Assembly: GCF_000687835.1 (NCBI RefSeq) | Contig: NZ_JHYB01000006.1 | Location: 1-64,000, forward strand | Direction: 5' to 3' | Origin: Haploplasma modicum ATCC 29102 | GTDB taxonomy: Bacteria > Bacillota_I > Bacilli_A > Acholeplasmatales > Acholeplasmataceae | DNA: 64,000 nt | Part shown: positions 36,777 through 46,294 of the stretch, piece by piece | Numbering within the stretch: position 1 is the stretch's first letter | How the letters are laid out: the number at the start of each line of letters is the position of its first letter | Notes under the pieces: model-generated | What the model saw: the letters and a program-made list of their open reading frames with translations, nothing else | The model's database searches: none | Told to the model about the DNA's origin: nothing | Translations under genes and position numbers: made by a program

Positions 36777-37456
36777 ATGAAAGTATCAAAAAAGTTAATT
36801 ATCTTGTTAATATCTTTCTTTCTACCAAAAATAATTAAATGGTCCTTAGGTTTTAGGACTGATTCTTTATTTGGTACTAATTTTTCACCATTTCTAATAA
36901 TTACTAAAATGTTAATATAATACTTACTTCTAGCATTTAATTCAACAATAGGTATTTCCCTAAATTCTTTCTTTAATTCAATTTCATATGCATCAAAACT
37001 ATCTGTCATTTTGAAGTAGTCAATAACACTATCACTAGTTATTCTATTTGCAATTTTTTCACTAGCTATTTTCAGTGGAAAAATAATATCATCTGCACCA
37101 ATTAAATGCATTGTATCAACAAATGATTCATCATCTACTCTTACTGTAATTTTATTTATTCCTAAAGCTTTTAATCTAATTACTGTAACAATAGTAGTTG
37201 CAATATTCATATCTTCTTCTTGACCAAATGCAACAATCACGTGATCACAGTCTTTAATTCCTGATTCCTTTAAAGCATCTTCATTTGTTGAATCACATAC
37301 AATAGTATAATCAGTAAATAAACTAGCACGTTCAATTCTATCTTTTCTATAATCTAATGCTAAAACATCAACATTATTTTTAGCAAATGATTCTGTTAAG
37401 CTTATTCCAAATCTTCCCATTCCGATAATTCCGATAGTTTTTTTCAACTTTAACAC
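36773..37456 (-). CDS. ktrA: Potassium channel regulatory subunit KtrA/TrkA
   Basis: Cytoplasmic RCK-domain protein that gates the KtrB potassium pore. The Rossmann fold starts TIGIIGMGRFGISL and binds a nucleotide (ATP/ADP in KtrA); the C-terminal RCK_C domain follows (from about residue 140). 227 residues. It follows ktrB by eight bases. It ends in TGA, which confirms UGA as a stop codon in this genome. Confidence 0.93.
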   Translation of the reverse strand: MLKLKKTIGIIGMGRFGISLTESFAKNNVDVLALDYRKDRIERASLFTDYTIVCDSTNEDALKESGIKDCDHVIVAFGQEEDMNIATTIVTVIRLKALGINKITVRVDDESFVDTMHLIGADDIIFPLKIASEKIANRITSDSVIDYFKMTDSFDAYEIELKKEFREIPIVELNARSKYYINILVIIRNGEKLVPNKESVLKPKDHLIIFGRKKDINKIINFFDTFI

Positions 37457-37464
37457 ATCCTTTT

Positions 37465-38766
37465 TTAAATTAAATAATTTATATCAATATAATCAACATT
37501 CCTTACATCTACTTGTTGTTTAAATATAAATGAACTAATAAATGTAATAACTCCAAGTCTACCAATAAACATTAAGAAAATAATTATACCTTGTGACAAT
37601 CTAGTTAAACTGCTAGTTATCCCCAGTGATAACCCAGTATTAGACAGTGCACTACCTGCTTCAAATAAAATACTTGTAAGAGATATATCGTTATTAAATA
37701 TTGTAATTACTATTACCCCGGTAAGCAAAATTATAAAATTAGCAATTATAATAAAATATGCTTTTTGCTGATATTCTCTAGGAATCTTTCTCTTATAAGC
37801 AATCGGATCTTTCCCTTTAATAAAGCCAGTAATTGACTTTAACACTGTATAGAAGGTTGTTACTTTAATCCCTCCAGCCGTTGAAGCAGGTGCTGCTCCA
37901 ATAAACATTAAACTAATTGTTATAAGAATTGTTGCATTTTTAGCAACCGAATAATCATATGTATAAAATCCTGCTGTTCTTGTTGTTGCTGAATGGAATA
38001 GTGCATTTAAAATACTTGCATCCTTTTCAATTAAATAAAAACTAACTGCACCAAACAAGAATAAAATTAAAGTCATTTTTAAGATAATTTTTGAATGGAA
38101 ACTTAGTTTCCTGAAACTTTTTTTCTCATAAATATCATAAATAACTATCGTCCCAATTCCCCCTGTTAAAATAAGTAAAATAGTTAATATATTAAATAAA
38201 TAATTATTACTAAACATCATTAAACTATTATTGTCCGAAAATATTGTTATCCCCGCATTATTAAATGATGAGATGGTATGAAATAATGCATTACCAAATG
38301 AATCAGCTAAATTATACCCCTGATAATTGAAAAATGCAGTAAATAATATAACACCGATACTTTCAATAATAACGGTAATTCTTACAATTTTTCTAATTGT
38401 TTTAACGATACCAACTCTTGTATTTAAATTAGTATTTTCTCTAATTAAATCTCTTTGTTTATAACCAATTTTTGCCCCAAAAATAGTGAAGATAAAAAAT
38501 GCTAGTGTTGTAATACTCAATCCACCAAGTTGAATTAATAAGCCAATAATTATCTTACCAAAGAGGGTATATGTTTTAGCCACATTAACTGTTGTTAACC
38601 CAGTAATTGTTACCGAGGTTGTTGCTGTAAATAAATGATCAAAATAACTTACATCAGTTAGTCCGGTAACTGCAAAGGGTAAAGCCAAAAGTACTGACCC
38701 AATAAGTATCAAAATCATAAATGAAAACAGTATATTTAGTTGTGGTGATATCTTATTTTTTATCAT
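37465..38766 (-). CDS. ktrB: Potassium uptake membrane subunit KtrB/TrkH
   Basis: 433-residue pore-forming protein with four repeated M1-P-M2 units. The selectivity-filter loops are visible as TTSVTITGLTTV, ISSFNNAGITIF, HSATTRTAGFYTYDYS and AGSALSNTGLSLGIT, each with the conserved glycine. Known KtrAB systems take up K+ in a Na+-dependent way, which would fit the sodium-type V-ATPase in this window. It is first in the ktrB-ktrA operon, with its own promoter. Confidence 0.94.
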   Translation of the reverse strand: MIKNKISPQLNILFSFMILILIGSVLLALPFAVTGLTDVSYFDHLFTATTSVTITGLTTVNVAKTYTLFGKIIIGLLIQLGGLSITTLAFFIFTIFGAKIGYKQRDLIRENTNLNTRVGIVKTIRKIVRITVIIESIGVILFTAFFNYQGYNLADSFGNALFHTISSFNNAGITIFSDNNSLMMFSNNYLFNILTILLILTGGIGTIVIYDIYEKKSFRKLSFHSKIILKMTLILFLFGAVSFYLIEKDASILNALFHSATTRTAGFYTYDYSVAKNATILITISLMFIGAAPASTAGGIKVTTFYTVLKSITGFIKGKDPIAYKRKIPREYQQKAYFIIIANFIILLTGVIVITIFNNDISLTSILFEAGSALSNTGLSLGITSSLTRLSQGIIIFLMFIGRLGVITFISSFIFKQQVDVRNVDYIDINYLI

Positions 38767-38794
38767 ATTATTTTACTTATCCTACCTTTTCCTT

Positions 38795-38823
38795 ATTTTA
38801 CCATAGATGAAAATATCAAGCAA
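38795..38823 (-). promoter_or_regulatory. ktrB-ktrA promoter
   Basis: -35 TTGCTT (38818-38823), 17-base spacer and -10 TAAAAT (38795-38800) with TGG before it (extended -10). The -35 lies in a short CAAG triplication. Confidence 0.6.
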
Positions 38824-38833
38824 GCAAGCCATA

Positions 38834-38867
38834 TAAAAAGAATTCAGTCATTTAAATAACTGAACTC
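38834..38867 (-). terminator. Intrinsic terminator after metG-yitT
   Basis: A 9-bp stem with one G-U pair (38840-38848 with 38859-38867, GAGTTCAGT/ACTGAATTC), 10-base loop, then TTTTTAT on the minus strand. Confidence 0.82.
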
Positions 38868-38877
38868 TAAATGCTTA

Positions 38878-39834
38878 TTATGCAATTCTTTTACGTTTGA
38901 AATTACCATGTACATTTTTAACTGGTCTTGAGATAACAAATGCTTTTTGATCAATTTTATTAATAATCTCTAACATTGACTGTAGCTCATAACTTGAAAT
39001 TACAACCATTATTTTTGTCTTTTCAACATTAGAGTAAGCCCCACTCACCTTTGTAAGGGTAACGCCACGTCCCATCTTGTATAAGACACTTTCAATAATT
39101 TCAAGTGGGTTTTCAGTAATAATCTCAACTGATAAATAATGGTATGCTGTATGAACTTTATCAGTTGCAAGAGTTGTTACAATAAGTCTAACCATTGTAT
39201 ATGAAAACACTAAACCTGCTCCAATTTGTACACCACCATGAACTTTACCACCAGTAATTAACGCCCCTGCTGTCGCAATAACAATATTTAAGGTCATTGA
39301 GATAAATCCAACTGATTGTCCTTTTTTAAATGACCAGTACTGTGCAACAATATCAAATCCACCTGTTGATGTTCCATACTTTAAGGCACCACCAACACCA
39401 ACACCAATTAATAAACCACCTAACACTGATGCTAGTAATGCATGTGAAGGATCATTTAACCCTAAATCAACTTTAGGTATAATCCCAATAACAACTGACT
39501 GAATAACAACTGATACTAAACTATATATTGTAAATCTCTTTGAAACTCCAAACCAACCAAGAATTAGTATTGGAATGTTTGCAGTAACAATAAACAATGA
39601 CATAAAGATATCGCCATTAAAATCTGGATTTGATTTTACAATAATATCTCTTACAACCTGAGCTATCCCAGGAATACCACCTGTATACATTGGTACAGCT
39701 GATTGTTCTAAAAACCAAGATACACCAAAACCATAAATCATTGTAAAAAAGACAACGGCTAAAAATCTTTTAATTTCTGGAAAAACTTTCTCACTAAAGA
39801 AGGGTGAACTAATAAAGTTCTTTATTTTTTTCAT
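38878..39834 (-). CDS. YitT family membrane protein
   Basis: 318 residues: five or six membrane helices (DUF161 type, with GVGVGGALKYGTSTGGFDIVAQY as the clearest motif) and a C-terminal cytoplasmic DUF2179 domain (VHTAYHYLSVEIIT ... GRGVTLTKVSGAYS). Members are common in Firmicutes but their role is not established. Its ATG overlaps the metG TGA by four bases, so it is under the metG T-box. Confidence 0.88.
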   Translation of the reverse strand: MKKIKNFISSPFFSEKVFPEIKRFLAVVFFTMIYGFGVSWFLEQSAVPMYTGGIPGIAQVVRDIIVKSNPDFNGDIFMSLFIVTANIPILILGWFGVSKRFTIYSLVSVVIQSVVIGIIPKVDLGLNDPSHALLASVLGGLLIGVGVGGALKYGTSTGGFDIVAQYWSFKKGQSVGFISMTLNIVIATAGALITGGKVHGGVQIGAGLVFSYTMVRLIVTTLATDKVHTAYHYLSVEIITENPLEIIESVLYKMGRGVTLTKVSGAYSNVEKTKIMVVISSYELQSMLEIINKIDQKAFVISRPVKNVHGNFKRKRIA

Positions 39835-41387
39835 GAATCTGATGCAATCTCCTCTATTTTTTTAATAATATCATATCTTTCAAACAATACTTCTGCTTCA
39901 TTAAACAGTGTTTCACTGTATTGTCCAAATTCTTCTAAACTTTCAAATGATTCATCTTTAATATTTAACATCTTAATAATCTTATCTGCAGTTTCAGGAA
40001 TAAATGCTTTTAGTCCAACTGCTACAAATCTTATTGTTTCTAATAATGTATATAACACATGATCTAATACTTCAGGTTTATCTGTATCTTTCACTAATTC
40101 CCATGGTTTTGATACATCAATATATTTATTTGCTGCTCTAGATAAAATTAATACTTCTTCTAATGCATCAGAAACATGATAAGTTTCCATATGCTTTATC
40201 ATTCTTGGCAACATTTCTAATGACTTTTCTTTTAAATTTAATTCAAAAGGTTCATCTAACATAACTTTCTTAAATTTACCACCACGATACTTATTAACCA
40301 TTCCAATTGTTCTATTTACTAAATTACCAATTGTATTTGCTAAATCACTATTGTTTCTTTCAATAATTAATTCATGAGTATAATTACCGTCTTGTCCATA
40401 TGGTATTTCATGAAGCACATAATATCTAATTACATCTGTTTTAAAATGTTTTAATAACTCATCTGTATAAACTACATTATTAGTTGATTTACTCATCTTA
40501 GATTTATCAAACAATAACCAAGGATGACCAAATACAGTTTTTGGTAATTCAATATTTAATGCCATTAATAAGATTGGCCAGTAAATAGTATGGAATCTTA
40601 AAATATCTTTACCAATTAAGTGAATATCAGCTGGCCAGAATTCATCCATCATAACACTACTATTTAATCCATTAAAACCTAGACCAGTTAAGTAATTACT
40701 TAAAGCATCGATCCAAACATAAGTAACATGATTTTTATCGAAATTAAATGGAATTCCCCATTTAAATGATGTCCTTGAAATTGAAAGGTCTGGTAACTTA
40801 TCTTTTAAGAAATTATTTAACATTTCATTTTTTCTAGATTCTGGCATAATAAATGAATCATTATTTTTAATATGTTCGATAAGTCTATCTTGATATTTTG
40901 ATAGTCTCAAGAAATATACATCTTCAACTGTCCAAACCGGCGTATCTCCGCTAGGTCCCTTGCCGTCTACGATATCATTTTCAGAAATATATGATTCATC
41001 AGCAACCGAATACCATCCTTCATATTTACCTAAATAAATATCATCTTGGGCTAGTAATCTATCTATGATATTTTGAACTGCATTAACATGATTACTATCT
41101 GTAGTTCTTACAAATTTGTCATAGCTAATATTCATTGTATTATATATTCTTTTAATTTCATTAGTTATTTGATCAACATATACTTGTGGGGTAATTTCAT
41201 TATCAATTGCTTTTTGTTCTATTTTTTGACCATGTTCGTCTGTTCCTGTTTGAAAGTAGACATTATAACCTTCAAGTCTTCTAAATCTTGCAATACTATC
41301 AGCAAGTATTGCTTCATAAACATTCCCTAGATGAGGAATTGCTGAACTATATGCAATTGCAGTTGAAATATAAAAATTTTTCTTCAT
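39831..41387 (-). CDS. metG: Methionyl-tRNA synthetase, without zinc knuckle or C-terminal domain
   Basis: Class I synthetase. The HIGH motif is HLGN in SSAIPHLGNVYEA and KMSKS is KMSKST. About 518 residues, so the C-terminal Trbp111-like tRNA-binding domain of Bacillus MetS (about 660 residues) is absent. The zinc-knuckle cysteines are lost: the usual WYCxxC and CPxCG positions read WYSVADE and GPSGDTPVW. The ATG at 41387 has AAAGGAG eight bases before it; an open GTG at 41396 does not. Its expression is controlled by a T-box leader. It stands next to rsmI as in Bacillus. Confidence 0.95.
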   Translation of the reverse strand: MKKNFYISTAIAYSSAIPHLGNVYEAILADSIARFRRLEGYNVYFQTGTDEHGQKIEQKAIDNEITPQVYVDQITNEIKRIYNTMNISYDKFVRTTDSNHVNAVQNIIDRLLAQDDIYLGKYEGWYSVADESYISENDIVDGKGPSGDTPVWTVEDVYFLRLSKYQDRLIEHIKNNDSFIMPESRKNEMLNNFLKDKLPDLSISRTSFKWGIPFNFDKNHVTYVWIDALSNYLTGLGFNGLNSSVMMDEFWPADIHLIGKDILRFHTIYWPILLMALNIELPKTVFGHPWLLFDKSKMSKSTNNVVYTDELLKHFKTDVIRYYVLHEIPYGQDGNYTHELIIERNNSDLANTIGNLVNRTIGMVNKYRGGKFKKVMLDEPFELNLKEKSLEMLPRMIKHMETYHVSDALEEVLILSRAANKYIDVSKPWELVKDTDKPEVLDHVLYTLLETIRFVAVGLKAFIPETADKIIKMLNIKDESFESLEEFGQYSETLFNEAEVLFERYDIIKKIEEIASDS

Positions 41388-41408
41388 TATAAACACTCCT
41401 TTTTTTAT

Positions 41409-41638
41409 AAAAAAAACGCCCTCAAAAAAATATTAAGGACGAAAATATTCCGTGGTACCACCTTAGTTCTAGTTTCCTAGCACTCAACACTTTTAACGCA
41501 AGCTTACGTTTAGCCTACATATCGACTAAATTGCTCCAAAGCCATAGTTACTAGCCATTTTATTTACTCACACCAATCGTAAACTCTCTTTGAAAATTAA
41601 TCTAATAACACTCTTCTTCAACGCATATTCAATTTTAC
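41409..41638 (-). promoter_or_regulatory. T-box riboswitch leader of metG
   Basis: About 230 bases of untranslated leader sensing uncharged tRNA-Met. The conserved T-box AAGGTGGTACCACGG is at 41451-41465. It is followed by a terminator with stem CGTCCT/AGGGCG (41417-41441) and eight T. Stem I elements GAAGAAGAG, AGAGAG and GGTGTGAG lie upstream. Two ATG triplets could be the specifier (41543-41545 and 41556-41558); the first is closer to the usual distance from the conserved GGAG that closes stem I. Confidence 0.93.
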
Positions 41639-41644
41639 ATATTT

Positions 41645-41672
41645 ATTATAACATTAAAATATTTAATTGCAA
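41645..41672 (-). promoter_or_regulatory. Promoter of the metG T-box transcript
   Basis: -35 TTGCAA (41667-41672), 16-base spacer and -10 TATAAT (41645-41650) preceded by TGT. Confidence 0.65.
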
Positions 41673-41677
41673 CTACC

Positions 41678-42511
41678 TTATTTATTAGTCTTAATCTTAT
41701 CATAAACTTCCCTCTTTGAGATACCAAGTTCCTTAGCAATAAGCTTCATATTGGTCATATCATCAAGTCCTAGTTTTTGATATTTAACAAATAAATCAAT
41801 AACTGATAAATTACTTTCTTCCTGAATAAATCCCTCTACTAATATTACATATTCACCCTTATTTATAAACTCTATTTTAATTGCTTCTTTTAATGTTGTT
41901 CTTATAAAAGTTTCATATATTTTAGTTAACTCTCTAGCAATTACTACTCTTCTATCACCTAGTATTTCAAATAAATAATTGATTGTTTTATCAATTCTAA
42001 ATGGTGATTCATAAAAAATTAGAGTTGCATCTACTGTTAAATATTTATTTAGGAATAAAGTAATTTCACTTTCTTTTCTTGGTAAGAAACCTAAAAATAA
42101 ATTAGGCTGCATTTTTAATCCTGATGAAACAAGTGCTGTCATACTTGCTGTAGCACCTGGTATGCTAGATACATTAAAGCCCTTTTCAATTACTTTATTG
42201 GCAATTTCAAATCCTGGATCACTAATACCTGGAGTTCCTGCATCACTTATTAAAGCAACATCAAATCCATTTTCCAAATACCAAAGAACATCATTTTCTT
42301 TTTCTAGTTTATTATGCTCATGATATGATTTCATCTTTGTTTTTATATTATAATGTGATAAAAGACGCATTGATGTTCTAGTATCTTCGGCAAAGATAAC
42401 TTCTACATTACTAAGTACTTCAACTGCTCTATAAGTAATATCTTTTAAATTACCAATTGGTGTTGAAACTAGGTATAGAGTTTTTTTATCATTTCTAAAA
42501 CTTTCTTGCAT
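41678..42511 (-). CDS. rsmI: 16S rRNA (cytidine-2'-O) methyltransferase RsmI
   Basis: Methylates the 2'-O of C1402 in 16S rRNA. LYLVSTPIGNLKDIT, EDTRTSMRLL, ISDAGTPGISDPG and IPGATASMTAL are the family motifs. 277 residues. The ATG at 42511 shares bases with the trmN6 stop (TGATG); an open TTG three bases upstream is less likely. Last gene of the operon starting with the ECF genes. Confidence 0.95.
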   Translation of the reverse strand: MQESFRNDKKTLYLVSTPIGNLKDITYRAVEVLSNVEVIFAEDTRTSMRLLSHYNIKTKMKSYHEHNKLEKENDVLWYLENGFDVALISDAGTPGISDPGFEIANKVIEKGFNVSSIPGATASMTALVSSGLKMQPNLFLGFLPRKESEITLFLNKYLTVDATLIFYESPFRIDKTINYLFEILGDRRVVIARELTKIYETFIRTTLKEAIKIEFINKGEYVILVEGFIQEESNLSVIDLFVKYQKLGLDDMTNMKLIAKELGISKREVYDKIKTNK

Positions 42512-43215
42512 CAAAAATCACCTATGATTTCTTTCATTTCTTCTGTAAATTCATGTTTTTCTTTATATATAATTAAAGGGTTTAGGACATCTAGTCCTAA
42601 GTTGCCATTTTTAATGCCTTTAATTAAAACGTGATTTGCCCTACTCTCTAAATATGGATGAACAAATCTTATGGTCTTTAAAACTATATTGTATTTATTA
42701 AATAAATAAATAATTTCTTCTAATCGATCTGGTCGATGTACTAAATAAAAGGTTCCGCGATACTTAAGTAATCTACTTACATTACTTACTAAATCTTCTA
42801 GTGTAAGACTTACTTCATGTCTTGCTATTAAATCTTCTAAATTTTCACTTAATCTTTGATTGTTATTAACTTTAAAAAATGGTGGATTTGAAACAATCAT
42901 GTCAAATAATATCTTATTATTAAATTCTTTTAAATCCTTATTATATACTTTTAATCTCTCACTTAAATCATTTAGCATAATGTTTTCTTTTGCTTGAATA
43001 AATCTTTTTTCTTGAATTTCAACACCAAAGATATTAGCATTTGTTTTAAATGCTAAGTCAAGCATTAAAACTCCTGATCCTGTTCCGATATCCAAAATAT
43101 TTTTACACACTTTAGGAACTTTAATAAAATTTGCAAGAAGGATTGTATCCGTATTAAAAGCTTGTTCTTTTGTTTGATTTAATTTAAAGTTTTTTGTAAG
43201 TACTTGAAAAGTCAT
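42511..43215 (-). CDS. trmN6: tRNA1(Val) (adenine(37)-N6)-methyltransferase TrmN6-like
   Basis: SAM-dependent methyltransferase (YabB family). The SAM motif is DIGTGSGVLMLDL and the catalytic tetrad is NPPF in VSNPPFFKV. 234 residues. It lies between ricT and rsmI, where Bacillus has yabB; the intervening yabA of Bacillus is missing. Substrate specificity is inferred from the family. The stop is TGA. Confidence 0.9.
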   Translation of the reverse strand: MTFQVLTKNFKLNQTKEQAFNTDTILLANFIKVPKVCKNILDIGTGSGVLMLDLAFKTNANIFGVEIQEKRFIQAKENIMLNDLSERLKVYNKDLKEFNNKILFDMIVSNPPFFKVNNNQRLSENLEDLIARHEVSLTLEDLVSNVSRLLKYRGTFYLVHRPDRLEEIIYLFNKYNIVLKTIRFVHPYLESRANHVLIKGIKNGNLGLDVLNPLIIYKEKHEFTEEMKEIIGDF

Positions 43216-43216
43216 A

Positions 43217-44014
43217 CTATTTAATTAACTCTCTATAATCTACCCATTCAGGGATAATATCATTTTCAAAATACTTGATTTTAACTTTACTACTAATAAA
43301 ATTAATATCAATAACTCTTCCTTCACCTTTTTCAGATTTAACTTTTTGATTTAAGTCTGGCATCTCATTTTTCAAGATTCCATATACTTCATCCTCAAAC
43401 TTTAAGCAACAAAGAAGTTTTCCACAAACACCTGAAATATTTTTAGGATTTAATGATAATTCTTGGTTTTTTGCCATTTTAATTGTTACAGCATCAAACT
43501 CGCCAATAAATGACTGACAACAAAGTACTAAACCACATGGGCCAATACCACCTACTATTTTAGCAACATCTCTTGGTCCTATTTGTCTAAGTTCAATTCT
43601 AGTTTGATATAATCCTGATAAGTCTTTTACTAAGTCTCTAAAATCTACTCTCTCTTCTGCTTTAAAATAGATTGTTAGTTTTGCTCTATCTAGAGTATAT
43701 TCAGCATTTAAAACAAACATATCTAAATCATATTTGTTTATTAATTTTCTTACTTCATCTATTACTAATATTTCGTCAGCTTGATTTTTAGCTTCATGCT
43801 CCAAATCTTTCTTTGTAGCAAGTCTAACAACTGGTTTTAAGTTATCTAATACTTCTAGTTCATCTTCACCCTTAATCGAACTAACTAAGCCTATTTCTAG
43901 ACCTACAGTAGTTTCTAAAATAACTTTATCTCCTTCATTTAATTTTAAATGTTCTGGAATCTTAAAATAATATTTCTTTCCAGCTTCTTTAAACTGAATT
44001 AAAGCAATATCCAT
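43217..44014 (-). CDS. ricT: PSP1 domain protein RicT (YaaT)
   Basis: 265 residues. RicT belongs to the iron-sulfur RicAFT complex that helps RNase Y process mRNAs in Bacillus. The cysteine motifs are GPCGLVLCCQSF and SGVCGKLLCCLKFE, and IELRQIGPRDVAKIVGGIG is the PSP1 hallmark. RicA and RicF are not in the window, so the partner set is unknown. It lies between holB and trmN6 as in Bacillus. Confidence 0.92.
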   Translation of the reverse strand: MDIALIQFKEAGKKYYFKIPEHLKLNEGDKVILETTVGLEIGLVSSIKGEDELEVLDNLKPVVRLATKKDLEHEAKNQADEILVIDEVRKLINKYDLDMFVLNAEYTLDRAKLTIYFKAEERVDFRDLVKDLSGLYQTRIELRQIGPRDVAKIVGGIGPCGLVLCCQSFIGEFDAVTIKMAKNQELSLNPKNISGVCGKLLCCLKFEDEVYGILKNEMPDLNQKVKSEKGEGRVIDINFISSKVKIKYFENDIIPEWVDYRELIK

Positions 44015-44022
44015 AAATACAC

Positions 44023-44937
44023 CTACTTCTTTAAGTTAACCATTAATAAATCTAGTGATAGACTGATATTAATATTGGCACTTTGTTTTCTTATTTCATC
44101 TTTAATATACTTTGTTTTTTTAATTACTTTGCCTAAGGTTAAACTCTTACCTACTTTATAATTAAAATAACTTTCTTCTTTTATCAAATATTTTAATAAA
44201 TCTAAGTAATTGCTTAGCAATAAATCTAAAAATGTTACATAAATATTTTTATTAATAAGTACGTTACTTAGTAATTCATTTACCCTTATTAATGGTTGAT
44301 ATTTTTTATTATCGATATTTTCCATATGTTCTTTAATATAGTTAATAATTTCTATAATATTGGGGTCATCTAAATAATTTTTTGCTAAATTAAGATCACT
44401 AGTCAAGAATGAAATATTTCTAGCAGTAAAATCATCTACTTCATCATTTATTAATGTTTCGTATATATCATTTAGAATACTAGCATTAACTCTTACTACT
44501 TGGCTTCTTGATGTAATGGTTGGTAATACACTTTGTAAATTATTAGTAAGTAGTATTCCATATACATTACTATTTTCAGGCTCTTCCATAAACTTAAGTA
44601 AACTATTAGCTGCCTGAATACTAATTACATCAACATCCTCTATTATATAGATTCTTGGGGCATTAACTAACGATGTTTTAGAAAATGTTTTTTGTAGTTC
44701 TAGTATTTGATCTTTCTTAATACTTAAACCATCTGGTTTAATAAAAGATACTTGACTATGTTTCAAATCACGAATTATATTTAATAAATCTTCTCTCTTA
44801 TCAAAGTCAGATAAAATAAGACTTGCTATTTCAAACGCTAAATCTCTCTTATTTACATCAATACTTCCGGTAATTAAATAAAGGTGGGTTAGACGATTCT
44901 TTTCTTTAGCTTTAATAAAAAAATCTAAGTTACTCAT
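44023..44937 (-). CDS. holB: DNA polymerase III subunit delta'
   Basis: Clamp-loader subunit, 304 residues. SIQAANSLLKFMEEPE and ITSRSQVVRV are the delta' signatures. There is no working Walker A and no zinc-binding cysteines, consistent with delta' being a non-ATPase subunit. It overlaps tmk by four bases. dnaX is elsewhere. Confidence 0.9.
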   Translation of the reverse strand: MSNLDFFIKAKEKNRLTHLYLITGSIDVNKRDLAFEIASLILSDFDKREDLLNIIRDLKHSQVSFIKPDGLSIKKDQILELQKTFSKTSLVNAPRIYIIEDVDVISIQAANSLLKFMEEPENSNVYGILLTNNLQSVLPTITSRSQVVRVNASILNDIYETLINDEVDDFTARNISFLTSDLNLAKNYLDDPNIIEIINYIKEHMENIDNKKYQPLIRVNELLSNVLINKNIYVTFLDLLLSNYLDLLKYLIKEESYFNYKVGKSLTLGKVIKKTKYIKDEIRKQSANINISLSLDLLMVNLKK

Positions 44938-45545
44938 ATTTTACTCATAATACTATCTAACATAATTTTTGCAATATTATCAATTGACTGATCTCCATCA
45001 ATTGTCATAATACGGTCATCAAATTTTTTAGCTACTTCTAAGTAACCACTTCTTACCTTTTGATGGAATGTTAGTTTTTCTTGATCTAAGCGATCAATCT
45101 TGTCTCTTCCTTTAATTCTTTTTAATCCGATTTCCGGATCTAAATCAATGTAAAACGTTAAATTAGGTAAATGGTCTAACGCATACTTATTAATATTTAA
45201 AATAAAATCTAACCCAAGTTCTCTTGCAAATGCTTGATAAGCTAAAGAGCTATCAAGATATCTATCACATAAAACAATTGTTTTATTTTTAAGTGCTGGA
45301 AGAATTACTTCGTCTAAGTGTTGTGCCCTAGAAGCAGCGTATAATAATGCTTCTGTGTATGGATTAACATTTGTATATTTGGGATCTAAAACAAGCTGTC
45401 TTATACTCTCAGCAAACAAAGAGCCACTTCCTCCTGGTTCTCTTGTTAAAATAACGTTATAGCCCTTGCTTTCTAATTCCTTTTTTACAAGTGCAATCAA
45501 CGTTGTTTTTCCTGTTCCTTCTCCACCTTCAAATGTAATAAACAT
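44934..45545 (-). CDS. tmk: Thymidylate kinase
   Basis: Phosphorylates dTMP to dTDP. The P-loop is FEGGEGTGKTTL, the DR(Y/H) motif is DRYLDSSLAYQ and REPGGSGSLFAE is conserved. 203 residues. It would act after the salvage thymidine kinase at 8263. GGAGG precedes the ATG. Confidence 0.96.
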   Translation of the reverse strand: MFITFEGGEGTGKTTLIALVKKELESKGYNVILTREPGGSGSLFAESIRQLVLDPKYTNVNPYTEALLYAASRAQHLDEVILPALKNKTIVLCDRYLDSSLAYQAFARELGLDFILNINKYALDHLPNLTFYIDLDPEIGLKRIKGRDKIDRLDQEKLTFHQKVRSGYLEVAKKFDDRIMTIDGDQSIDNIAKIMLDSIMSKI

Positions 45546-45562
45546 TTTAATTCCTCCTAATT

Positions 45563-46294
45563 TTAATAGATTACTTTTTTAAAATATAATCCTTTTGCTT
45601 CTGCAGTTTTTCCTGCAAGCATTCTATTTTTTGTTTCAAAAATTTCATCAATTACTTCAATACTCATTTTATCAGTTGCTACGGCAATAATTGTTCCCAT
45701 AATTGATCTAACCATATATCTTAAGAAACTAATTCCAACAAATTTGAAATAATAATAATCCTTAGTCTCTTTTACACTAATTTCAGTAATAGTTCTAATT
45801 GGCTCTTTATCTTTACTTATTTTACTAAATCCGGTAAAGTCTTTTGTTCCAATAAACTTTAAACTTGCTTCAATCGCTAATTCAATATTAAAATTTTCAA
45901 TATAAACCTCATATCTTTGATTAAAGATATCAGATTCCTTTTTCGCAATCTTATACTCATATACTCTAAACTTTGCATTATGTCTCGCGTGAAATCTATT
46001 ATCAACTTGTTTAATTTTATTAATTCTAATATCACTTGGAAGTCTAAAATTTATTCCTTTAATCCATTTATCTATCTCAATTTCAAATGGTAAGTCTAGA
46101 TGGAATGTCTGATCTAAGGCATGAACACCTTTATCAGTTCTACCTGCTGAATGAATTGTATAGCTATTAGCAGTCATTCCTTTTAATGCTCGCTCAATTT
46201 CTCCTTGAATTGATTTAGAGTTTTCTTGTCTTTGAAAACCTGAATAATCAGTTCCATCATAGCTTACATGAAATAAATATCTATAATATTCCAT
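45563..46294 (-). CDS. truA: tRNA pseudouridine(38-40) synthase TruA
   Basis: Makes pseudouridine at tRNA positions 38-40. The catalytic aspartate is in SAGRTDKGVHALDQ; YDGTDYSGFQRQ near the N-terminus is typical. 243 residues. It shares a base with the ecfT stop and is part of the ecfA1-ecfA2-ecfT-truA series often seen in Firmicutes. Confidence 0.96.
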   Translation of the reverse strand: MEYYRYLFHVSYDGTDYSGFQRQENSKSIQGEIERALKGMTANSYTIHSAGRTDKGVHALDQTFHLDLPFEIEIDKWIKGINFRLPSDIRINKIKQVDNRFHARHNAKFRVYEYKIAKKESDIFNQRYEVYIENFNIELAIEASLKFIGTKDFTGFSKISKDKEPIRTITEISVKETKDYYYFKFVGISFLRYMVRSIMGTIIAVATDKMSIEVIDEIFETKNRMLAGKTAEAKGLYFKKVIY

